This document shows, one piece after another, positions 1 through 5,254 of a stretch of DNA of 5,254 nucleotides. A program made the translations under genes and the position numbers. The stretch's first letter is position 1. Each line of letters begins with the position of its first letter. The stretch is from the NCBI GenBank assembly GCA_002402945.1, contig DHGV01000121.1:1-5254 (forward strand), in the 5' to 3' direction. This stretch comes from Pelotomaculum sp. UBA4789 (lineage in GTDB: Bacteria; Bacillota; Desulfotomaculia; Desulfotomaculales; Pelotomaculaceae). The notes below the pieces were generated by a model that saw only the letters and a program-made list of their open reading frames with translations, ran no database searches and had not been told where the DNA came from.

Positions 1-24
1 TTTTACTCCAGCACCGGCCGGCAT
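1..24 (-). CDS. 5' end of a downstream gene, cut by the window edge
   Basis: Only the first 8 codons are visible (MPAGAGVK). The start is supported by AGGAG at 36..32, which overlaps the dacF stop codon and sits 7 nt before the ATG at 24. The 10-nt gap after dacF implies co-transcription and probably translational coupling. In Bacillus and many Clostridia dacF is followed by spoIIAA (anti-anti-sigma F), so that is the contextual guess. Eight residues are too few to identify the product, so no function is assigned. Confidence 0.6.
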
Positions 25-34
25 GATTTCACTC

Positions 35-1216
35 CTAAAAAATACCGTCGACAACCCTTTTTATCTGCTTCAGGAAGCCCGCTTTTGGGACCTCCTCCTT
101 GGCCAGCAGTTTCACCCGCAGGACTTCCTGGTCGTTTTTCAAAATCACGTAGCTCCCGACTTCCTGACCTTTGTGCACAGGCGCATCGATTTGGCGCGGC
201 AGTTCCAGCTTTGCACTGAAGCCCTTGTCCTCTCCTTTCGGAACCACGACCCCCGCTCTCTCTGCGGTGACCACGTCCACACTCGCAGACTGGCCTTTGC
301 CGACCTTCAATTCACCAGCCTTTTCCCCCCGCTGGGCCATGTTGACGGCCTTAAAGCGGGTAAAGCCGTAGTTGTAAATCTTTGTGGACTCGTTAAAATG
401 GCCTTTGGGTTCCGCCACCCCAAGCACCACGCAGATCAGGCGTAAGCCATCTCTTTCCGCCGATGAGGCCAGGCAGTATTTTGCATCTTCCGTCCAGCCC
501 GTTTTACCCGTATCGGCGCCGTCGTACCACCAGAGCAGCTTGTTGGTGTTCCATAGCTTAAAGGCGCCGCCGCGCAGGTCAAATTCTTTCATCGCCGTAA
601 TTTCCCGGAACAGGGGGTATTTCAACCCTTCCCCTAAAATTACGGCAAGGTCATGGGCGGTCGTGTAATGATCTTCAGCCGGCAGGCCGTGACAGTTGAC
701 GAAGTGGGTATCGAAAAGGCCGAGTGCCTGTGCCTTTTCATTCATCGCCTGGACGAAGGCTTCCTCGCTGCCGGCGATATGTTCGGCTACAGCTACGCTG
801 CCGTCATTGGCCGATTGCAGCCCGACTGCCAGAAGCATCTCCCAGAGGCTCATCTCTTCACCAGGCTCCAGATAGATTTGTGAACCGCCCATCTCCCAGG
901 CGTTTTCACTGGCCACGACTCTGTCCTCCAGCTTAAAATGACCCTCCTCGACTGCTTCTACCGCCAGGAGAAGGGTCATCAGCTTAGTCACACTGGCCAT
1001 GGGAAGCCTATTGTTGGGCTCTTTTTCCCACAAGCTCTTGCCGGACAAAGGATCATAAAGGATGGCCGAAGCCGCGGTGGTTTCCAGTGCCGCCGGCGTA
1101 ACACCGGTCTTGGCGGGATTTTTTAAACCGGTTGTTTCCGGCGCCGCCACTCCGGACATTCCAGACAGGGTAAAAATAAAAACCAGGCAGAAAATCACAA
1201 TTTTTTTCCAGGACAT
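35..1216 (-). CDS. dacF: D-alanyl-D-alanine carboxypeptidase, DacF type (peptidase S11)
   Basis: A low-molecular-weight penicillin-binding protein that removes the terminal D-Ala from peptidoglycan pentapeptides outside the membrane. All three active-site motifs are present: SVTK (Ser75 nucleophile, Lys78), SAN (135-137) and KTG (238-240). Residues 1 to about 24 form a signal peptide (MSWKK, then a hydrophobic stretch ending near GVAA). The S11 catalytic domain covers about 42-270 and a PBP5-type C-terminal beta domain about 285-375. The last 16 residues, with FLKQIKRVVDGIF, form an amphipathic helix typical of the membrane anchor in this family. The 393-aa length is close to that of Bacillus DacF. 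The ATG is preceded by GAGGGGG (1231..1225) at 8 nt. DacF rather than DacA or DacB is inferred from length, overall sequence feel and tight coupling to a downstream gene. In Bacillus, dacF is expressed in the forespore and helps set spore cortex cross-linking. Confidence 0.9.
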   Translation of the reverse strand: MSWKKIVIFCLVFIFTLSGMSGVAAPETTGLKNPAKTGVTPAALETTAASAILYDPLSGKSLWEKEPNNRLPMASVTKLMTLLLAVEAVEEGHFKLEDRVVASENAWEMGGSQIYLEPGEEMSLWEMLLAVGLQSANDGSVAVAEHIAGSEEAFVQAMNEKAQALGLFDTHFVNCHGLPAEDHYTTAHDLAVILGEGLKYPLFREITAMKEFDLRGGAFKLWNTNKLLWWYDGADTGKTGWTEDAKYCLASSAERDGLRLICVVLGVAEPKGHFNESTKIYNYGFTRFKAVNMAQRGEKAGELKVGKGQSASVDVVTAERAGVVVPKGEDKGFSAKLELPRQIDAPVHKGQEVGSYVILKNDQEVLRVKLLAKEEVPKAGFLKQIKRVVDGIF

Positions 1217-1289
1217 GTCTTATACCCCCTCGTTTATTTAACGCATTATTAACATTAAAATCATTGCTGCCGGTGAGATGTCTCTTCAG

Positions 1290-1320
1290 TATTATGTTTC
1301 AGCCATCCATTTGAATATGC
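1290..1320 (-). promoter_or_regulatory. Possible forespore sigma-G/F-type promoter of dacF
   Basis: On the minus strand GCATA (1320..1316) is followed after 19 nt by CATAATA (1296..1290). These match the Bacillus sigma-G elements (about GHATR and CATWHTA), but the spacer is one or two nt longer than usual. The sigma-F -10 pattern (GGNNANANT) is not matched. Transcription would start near 1283, giving a leader of about 67 nt. CATAAT is also 5/6 of a sigma-A -10, but no TTGACA-like -35 sits at the right distance. The known forespore control of dacF makes the sigma-G reading attractive; it remains a motif match only. Confidence 0.35.
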
Positions 1321-1379
1321 GTGCGCGGGGGAGATAAGTTTTTCCAGAATGAATTCCAAAGCGACGTTTCCCGGTCAAC

Positions 1380-1409
1380 AAAAAAATCCCGCTCATGTGG
1401 CGGGATTTT
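1380..1409 (-). terminator. Intrinsic terminator ending the carbonic anhydrase transcript
   Basis: A perfect inverted repeat (AAAATCCCGC at 1383-1392 and GCGGGATTTT at 1400-1409) with a 7-nt loop. On the minus strand the stem runs into seven consecutive T (1386..1380), so termination is best in that direction. The plus-strand side has only four T. It lies about 205 nt after the carbonic anhydrase stop and upstream of the dacF promoter candidate, so it would insulate the two units. Confidence 0.85.
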
Positions 1410-1443
1410 CTAAAACAGATTTCATTTTTCTGCGTCGGCTTAT

Positions 1444-1551
1444 CGTGTTCAAAAATGGAGCACAGTCAGTCCTCACCTCTCACGCCCCTTCGGTTTTACC
1501 CCGTCGCGCGCTACGTCAATCCGGGTGCGAAAGGGAGTGTTCACGAACACG
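1444..1551 (-). ncRNA. Candidate structured RNA or repeat element in the carbonic anhydrase 3' region
   Basis: Three nested complementary arms are visible. The outer stem is CGTGTTC/GAACACG (1545-1551 with 1444-1450, 7 bp). The middle stem pairs 1528-1535 with 1485-1492 over 8 bp. The inner stem pairs 1522-1526 with 1498-1503 and has one bulge. In the middle stem one position is G-U in minus-strand RNA but C-A in plus-strand RNA, which slightly favours a minus-strand transcript. A local hairpin at 1537-1550 (GTGTTC/GAACAC) competes with the outer stem. The segment is richer in GC than its flanks. It matches no RNA family I recognise, and it could instead be a dispersed repeat. It would be transcribed as the 3' tail of the carbonic anhydrase mRNA, ahead of the terminator. 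Confidence 0.35.
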
Positions 1552-1614
1552 CTTTAATAGTCATGGCCCGCCGGGCTGCTGCCAGACAGCTGCATTTACA
1601 TTACAAAACCAACC

Positions 1615-2361
1615 CTATTGATAAACAACTTCCCCGGAGGCCAGCATATACTTGGCACCGAGGACGGTTAATTTACCGCTTTCCTTGAGATGTTCCACCA
1701 CAGGGCTCTTATCCAGTTCAGCAATAACGGCCTTGATATTTTCATCGGCAGATTTCTCATATAGGTCTTTGCCGGTGGCTCCCGCTGATCTTGCCTTTTC
1801 GACGGATGGTTCAATTTTTGTAACGATAGAGCCGATACTGCCGGGGTTCTCTCCTCTATCAACGGTTGCCTTGACTGCCCCGCAATTCTCATGCCCCATG
1901 ACGACGACAAGCGGTGAGTTGAGATGCTCCACGGCGTACTCAACACTGCCGACTGCCACAGGATCGACCACGTTGCCCGCTACGCGGATTACAAAAAGGT
2001 CGCCGAGAGCCTGATCAAAAATTAACTCCGGCGGGACACGTGAGTCCGAACAGGTAACGATCACGGCGAAGGGCTTCTGGCCTTTGGAAGCTAATTCTTC
2101 GCGTCTGGTATTCCCTAAATCTTTATCGGCCGGCTTGCCGGATTTAAAACGGTTGTTACCGTCAACGAGCAACTGCTTTGCCTCTGCCGCTGAGTTTACC
2201 GCCTCCGGTCTATTGTAGACCGAATCGTGCGCCCCGGACCCGCTTACCTTTGAAGATGCCGTATCAGCAGCCTTATTCTGAGCACCGCATCCGGCAATAA
2301 TAATGAGAGCAATGACCAAAAATGCCACCAGGAAATATCTTGTCGAGTTCTTTTTAGCCAG
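1615..2361 (-). CDS. Beta-class carbonic anhydrase, predicted exported lipoprotein (CTG start)
   Basis: Interconverts CO2 and bicarbonate with a zinc ion. The beta-class signature is intact: CSDSR (Cys104, Asp106, Arg108 from the CTG start) and GHENCGA (His157, Cys160) supply the three zinc ligands and the Asp/Arg dyad. With the CTG at 2361 as start the protein has 248 residues. It opens with a charged n-region (MAKKNSTR), a hydrophobic core and an IAGC lipobox with Cys25, so a lipid-anchored enzyme on the outer face of the membrane is predicted. A Ser/Ala/Gly/Lys-rich linker (about 26-50) leads to the catalytic domain. A GTG at 2328 is the first conventional start in frame, but it has no RBS and would drop every positive charge from the signal peptide. 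CTG lies 8 nt after AAGGAGG and is the only near-cognate codon there. The gene appears to stand alone, with its own promoter candidate and terminator. An outer-face enzyme could capture or release CO2/bicarbonate at the membrane. Family assignment is firm; the start and localisation are inferred. Confidence 0.9.
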   Translation of the reverse strand: MAKKNSTRYFLVAFLVIALIIIAGCGAQNKAADTASSKVSGSGAHDSVYNRPEAVNSAAEAKQLLVDGNNRFKSGKPADKDLGNTRREELASKGQKPFAVIVTCSDSRVPPELIFDQALGDLFVIRVAGNVVDPVAVGSVEYAVEHLNSPLVVVMGHENCGAVKATVDRGENPGSIGSIVTKIEPSVEKARSAGATGKDLYEKSADENIKAVIAELDKSPVVEHLKESGKLTVLGAKYMLASGEVVYQ

Positions 2362-2369
2362 TGGGAATT

Positions 2370-2376
2370 CCTCCTT
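2370..2376 (-). promoter_or_regulatory. Ribosome binding site that selects the CTG start
   Basis: AAGGAGG, a full anti-16S match on the minus strand, ends 8 nt before CTG (2361..2359). The in-frame codons between are GAA, TTC and CCA, none of which can start translation. The next conventional start, GTG at 2328, is 41 nt from this site and too far to use it. The site therefore argues for CTG initiation of the carbonic anhydrase. Confidence 0.75.
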
Positions 2377-2551
2377 ACAATTGCTTCAATTAATCTTTTA
2401 TGCTGTGAGTAGCAGCCCGGTTTGACCAAGGGATGATCTTGTCTAAAAAAGCGACTTCAATGAATGATTTTTCCTTCCAAACACCACCATTTCTTTCCAG
2501 TAGCCAGGAAATGTATTGTCATTGGTACTAGTATCCGTTTATATAGATATA

Positions 2552-2579
2552 ATTCAATTAACTGAAGAATAATTCCTGC
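2552..2579 (-). promoter_or_regulatory. Sigma-H-type promoter for the carbonic anhydrase gene
   Basis: On the minus strand GCAGGAATT (2579..2571), then 12 nt, then ATTGAAT (2558..2552). From memory the Bacillus sigma-H consensus is RNAGGAWWW, 11-12 nt, RNNGAAT; every defined position is satisfied. Transcription would begin near 2545, giving a leader of about 185 nt before the CTG start. An overlapping sigma-A-like TATAAA exists just downstream, but its -35 is poor. Sigma-H acts at the onset of stationary phase and sporulation, which would tie this enzyme to that transition. Based on motif match only. Confidence 0.5.
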
Positions 2580-2619
2580 TTAACAATACATAATGATAAA
2601 CCCCTCCCGCGCCGTTTTA

Positions 2620-2727
2620 CTAAAAAGCCAACGGCCTCTTGGAGACGGCGGATAAGAGCTGGTTTGCGATTTGATACAGGGTTATTTCTCTTTGCTCTAA
2701 TACTGCAGCGTAAATTCTTTCTATAAA
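2620..2727 (-). pseudogene. Fragment of an unidentified protein gene, probably decayed
   Basis: A 35-codon open stretch with protein-like composition (it includes EQREITLYQIANQLL) ends at TAG (2622..2620). It has no start codon, because it begins directly after an in-frame TAA at 2730..2728. A neighbouring frame just upstream (2785 to about 2730, including SLENKDDALEYW) is also open and protein-like. A single-base frameshift near 2730 would join the two. This looks like the tail of a gene broken by frameshift and deletion. I do not recognise the family, and chance open frames in AT-rich DNA remain possible. Confidence 0.3.
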
Positions 2728-2785
2728 TTATCCAGTATTCAAGAGCATCATCTTTGTTTTCCAGTGAGACTGGCAGGCAACAAAA

Positions 2786-2818
2786 TTACGTTTCAAATGG
2801 TACATCAATTTCGACTAT
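2786..2818 (-). pseudogene. Ten-codon remnant resembling the start of a DUF1156 methyltransferase gene
   Basis: Five nt after the helicase stop, the codons ATA GTC GAA ATT GAT GTA CCA TTT GAA ACG read as (M)VEIDVPFET before a TAA. GGAG (2830..2827) sits 8 nt upstream, exactly where an RBS would be. DUF1156 proteins characteristically open with a motif like MIEVDFPIKE or LIEVALPLEA, and they are known neighbours of PLD/SNF2 helicase genes in anti-phage loci. Here the start codon would be ATA, possibly a mutated ATG, and the frame closes after ten codons where the family continues for hundreds. The match is short, so this is a context-supported guess at a truncated remnant. Confidence 0.4.
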
Positions 2819-2822
2819 TGTT

Positions 2823-5254
2823 TTATCTCCAACCCTCCATTAAACACTTGCGCTTTTCATGCTCATTTAAAACCTGCGAGCAGCTTTCCCAGTCAACTTT
2901 TCCAATGGCCTGCTTTTCATATTTTAGCTCAAACGGGTGCTGCTGTGGTATCTCATCAATAATTTTTTCAGCTGCAGCTTTGTTATTTAAAGCCACCTGC
3001 ACCCATACATCCTCCAGCACATCGGGCAACTGGCCGAAAATGCTGCTGATATTCTGCAGCCGCTCAGACAGCATTTCGTGGACTCTGTCTTCAACTGAAC
3101 CTTTATAGCGCATATTGTAAATAGTAACCTTGTCGTTAATCTGACCGATTCTTTGAATACGGCCTTTTCTCTGTTCAAGTCTCGTCGGATTCCATGGTAA
3201 GTCAAGGTTGATCAGTGTCCCCAAGGTCTGCAGGTTAAGACCTTCTGAAGCTGCATCGGTTCCCAGCAATATCTTAATTGCACGGCGGCGAACCATCGCT
3301 TTAACATCTTCCTTGCTACGTTTTTGGAATTTGCCGTCACGAATAATACCCGACTTATCTCCACCGGCATAAACGCCAATGGCAACGCCCTTCATATCAT
3401 TGGAAAGGTTCCCGGCAACCCAGTAGGCTGAATCAAAATACTGGGAGAAAATAATGCATCCTTTTTCGGCAAAGCCTTTATTTTGCAACAAGTCGAGCAC
3501 AAGAACATATTTCGGGTCTTTATCCTTGTTGACATCCAGGGTTTTAATGAAACTGCGCAGGCACTCACGTTCTTCCTCGCTTAGATCCTTGACTTCGCTG
3601 GATCTTACCTCTTCAAATCCATCGTCTTCGTCGAATTCATCAGCAGACATATTCCCCCAGTTAAGCATTTTTACAGCCGTGTTTTTACCGGCAAGCATCG
3701 TACTGCCGACCCGCTTTAGCAGCAGGGTCTTAATAAAACCGCCACCTCTTACACGACGGCTCAAAAGCTCGCAAAACTCTTCTGCTTGCTCATAGGCCTG
3801 CTTTAAATAGGGCGGCAAAGAAAGTGCTTCGTTATCCTTCTCGCCCAGCAATTCAAGTTTTATTCTTTTCAAATACGGCTCGCCGGTTTCAGGATTCAGC
3901 TTGTTTTCAAGAAATTCCCTGGTGCGTCTGACAATATGTCTGATAAATGGATTATGATTCTGCATGAAATCATGATCCATAATACGACCCATTCTTCTTT
4001 CTTCCGGTCTGCCCTGGATGTTCTTTAAAATGTCCGGTTTGATTACAAAGATATCTTCCGGCATTCTAAGGTTCTTTCTCAGTGTACCAAAGGTAATTTC
4101 ATCCTCACTTGCCGGCGGGAAGGGGTTTCTCAGCCACTCCCATTGTTCCAGTCCAATGCCATTTAGTTGTTCCCGATCCATGATTAAATCGAGCGCTTTT
4201 TTCGGATCTGTACGCCACCTGCTGAATTTATCGCCTAAAACACTATCGTTTTTCTGTGATAATATGTAAAGCAAATCCCAGCACTCTATGGGATACATCT
4301 GTACCGGTGTTGCGGTAGCCAACAACATGCTTCTGGTTTTTTTTGAAATCTTGAGCAAAAACTCCATTAGATGGTTCGGCTGCGGCTTTTGGTTCTCCTT
4401 GCCGATACCCAGATTACTACGCCTTGCCCGGTGGGCTTCGTCAACGATAACGCATTCAAACTCCATACTCATAAGTTGTTCTAACAGCTCATCACGCCCA
4501 TTTACAATTAAGCCCTGTGAAATAATGCCCACCCTGCGAGGACATTTTCTTATATCAGCAACCGGAGGATATCTTATCGCGTTTTCATCCACCCATTCCC
4601 TGCCTGTCCAAACAGCAGACGGCATATCCAGCAGATTTTTCATTTCGTTCTGCCACTGCCAGATAAGTGTTTTCGGCACAATGACCAGGACTGGCTTATC
4701 TCCCCAAAGGGCCATTAGCTGTGCCGACATGGCAAGTTGAATGGTTTTCCCGAGACCCACCTGGTCGGCCAACACATATCTTGCACCATAGGACTTTTGA
4801 TGGTCGCGAAAAGCCGTATTCACAAAATACTTCTGATGTTCCCAAAGGCCCAGTTCCTGCCGGTAAACGGGCGACTCAATTACTGCTGACGAGGGTTCCG
4901 CCTCTTTTTTCCATACATTGATATCGTCGATCACTTCTCTGTCAGATATACGCTTTATATCCTCAAGCACAAAGTCGGAAAGGGGTATGGCATAAGGGCT
5001 GTTCCAGAAATAATCAAATTCATCCTGCACCCATTGGATCGCCTCTGCCGAATCATCTTCCCACAGCATTTCATAGTTTAACCGCCAGGCTGAATAGGTT
5101 TCATTGACACTGCCAATAAATGAAGTCTTTCTTCCATCACCAAACGTTATCACTCCCGCCTTGCCATGAATGAGCCCGAACACATCGTCCGGCAAAACGC
5201 GCACCTGCATTTTTTCACTGCTCAACAGTTCATAGAGTTTTGTTAGTCTCGTAG
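2823..5254 (-). CDS. PLD-like nuclease/SNF2-family helicase fusion, 5' end outside window
   Basis: A probable defence protein that couples a phospholipase-D-type nuclease to a DNA-translocating ATPase. Numbering from the TTG at 5225, the visible part is 800 aa. The frame stays open to the window edge with no stop (upstream codons read TRLTKLYELL), so the true start lies beyond. Residues 20-43 carry an HKD-type motif: HGK (His20, Lys22), then GSVNET (Ser39, Asn41). The helicase follows: Walker A DQVGLGKT (154-161, Lys160), motif Ia around VIVPKTLIWQW (181-191), DEAH (262-265), motif III ATATP (303-307), then in the second RecA lobe IIFSQYFD (591-598), GTDAASEGLNLQ (655-666) and the arginine-finger motif QRKGRIQRIGQ (685-695). 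A long insertion with an acidic patch (about 529-555) separates the lobes. The helicase core lacks no key residue. Related genes occur in DISARM-like and other anti-phage operons next to DUF1156 or DUF499 genes. The missing N-terminus probably holds the rest of the PLD fold. Confidence 0.9.
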   Translation of the reverse strand, partial: TRLTKLYELLSSEKMQVRVLPDDVFGLIHGKAGVITFGDGRKTSFIGSVNETYSAWRLNYEMLWEDDSAEAIQWVQDEFDYFWNSPYAIPLSDFVLEDIKRISDREVIDDINVWKKEAEPSSAVIESPVYRQELGLWEHQKYFVNTAFRDHQKSYGARYVLADQVGLGKTIQLAMSAQLMALWGDKPVLVIVPKTLIWQWQNEMKNLLDMPSAVWTGREWVDENAIRYPPVADIRKCPRRVGIISQGLIVNGRDELLEQLMSMEFECVIVDEAHRARRSNLGIGKENQKPQPNHLMEFLLKISKKTRSMLLATATPVQMYPIECWDLLYILSQKNDSVLGDKFSRWRTDPKKALDLIMDREQLNGIGLEQWEWLRNPFPPASEDEITFGTLRKNLRMPEDIFVIKPDILKNIQGRPEERRMGRIMDHDFMQNHNPFIRHIVRRTREFLENKLNPETGEPYLKRIKLELLGEKDNEALSLPPYLKQAYEQAEEFCELLSRRVRGGGFIKTLLLKRVGSTMLAGKNTAVKMLNWGNMSADEFDEDDGFEEVRSSEVKDLSEEERECLRSFIKTLDVNKDKDPKYVLVLDLLQNKGFAEKGCIIFSQYFDSAYWVAGNLSNDMKGVAIGVYAGGDKSGIIRDGKFQKRSKEDVKAMVRRRAIKILLGTDAASEGLNLQTLGTLINLDLPWNPTRLEQRKGRIQRIGQINDKVTIYNMRYKGSVEDRVHEMLSERLQNISSIFGQLPDVLEDVWVQVALNNKAAAEKIIDEIPQQHPFELKYEKQAIGKVDWESCSQVLNEHEKRKCLMEGWR

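Larger units (their letters stand above)
1217..1614. other. Intergenic region between the carbonic anhydrase gene and dacF
   Basis: This 398-nt gap contains, in minus-strand order, a GC-rich segment with nested inverted repeats (1444-1551), an intrinsic terminator (1380-1409), a possible dacF promoter (1290-1320) and the dacF leader with its RBS (1225-1231). Plus-strand open frames here have no convincing RBS and resemble no protein I recognise. I see no real protein gene in the gap. Confidence 0.7.
2362..2785. other. Region between the carbonic anhydrase and the helicase locus
   Basis: Mostly AT-rich. It holds the carbonic anhydrase leader (about 185 nt, with a weak 5-bp hairpin at 2494-2511), a sigma-H-like promoter (2552-2579), and a stretch at about 2620-2785 that looks like decayed coding sequence on the minus strand. 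No intrinsic terminator with a U-tract is visible after the helicase gene. No RNA gene was recognised. Confidence 0.6.

Noticed and set aside
1537..1550. Palindrome GTGTTCACGAACAC as a LexA-type or other operator
   Set aside because: The Bacillota LexA box has GAAC and GTTC in the opposite order with a 4-nt gap. The site is inside a 3' region with no promoter next to it, so RNA pairing explains it better.
1349..1688. Plus-strand open frames across the carbonic anhydrase-dacF gap and the end of the carbonic anhydrase gene
   Set aside because: They overlap the terminator and the antisense side of a clear gene, have no RBS, and their low-complexity translations look like noise from a GC-rich structured segment.
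1539..2400. Possible riboswitch, group II intron end or transposon end in the intergenic regions
   Set aside because: I compared by eye with motifs I know (cobalamin, TPP, SAM, c-di-GMP, domain V, tnpB 3' ends) and found no convincing match.
2443..2490. A 15-codon minus-strand ORF (MVVFGRKNHSLKSLF) in the carbonic anhydrase leader, a possible leader peptide
   Set aside because: Its RBS is weak (GGAAAG only) and there is no run of regulatory codons or terminator/antiterminator pair after it. Chance occurrence is likely.
2611..2635. Inverted repeat GCCGTT/AACGGC as a terminator for the helicase gene
   Set aside because: The loop is 13 nt and no T-tract follows the stem on either strand. The T-run lies inside the loop.

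Overview
The window reads as chromosome from a spore-forming, low-to-mid GC Bacillota, most likely a clostridial lineage such as the Desulfotomaculum/Pelotomaculum group. This is inferred from a DacF-type sporulation D,D-carboxypeptidase, strong AGGAGG-type ribosome binding sites, a lipoprotein with a Gram-positive-style lipobox, and sequences that match sporulation sigma-factor promoters. No 16S or other marker is present, so the genus is a guess.

Every gene lies on the minus strand, so transcription runs from high to low coordinates. At the right is a long gene cut by the window edge (2823-5254). It encodes the end of a phospholipase-D-like (HKD) nuclease domain fused to a complete SNF2-family helicase, an architecture associated with anti-phage loci. 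Just past its stop is a 10-codon scrap that looks like the start of a DUF1156-type methyltransferase gene (2786-2818). It is followed by further broken coding-like sequence (2620-2727). I read this as the decayed downstream end of a defence operon.

The middle holds a beta-class carbonic anhydrase predicted to be an exported lipoprotein. Its best start is an unusual CTG codon at 2361, placed 8 nt after a perfect AAGGAGG. This start restores a charged n-region to the signal peptide. A near-perfect match to the Bacillus sigma-H promoter consensus lies at 2552-2579, giving a leader of about 185 nt. Downstream, the transcript would include a nested stem structure (1444-1551) and end at a clear intrinsic terminator (1380-1409).

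At the left is dacF (35-1216), with a possible forespore-type (sigma-G/F) promoter at 1290-1320. Directly after its stop there is a well-spaced RBS and the first 8 codons of another gene that runs out of the window. By analogy with Bacillus dacF-spoIIA this could be spoIIAA, but the 8 residues do not prove it.

The overall picture is a sporulation-linked core segment on the left, a possibly sigma-H-driven carbonic anhydrase in the centre, and a partly eroded defence-type accessory segment on the right.
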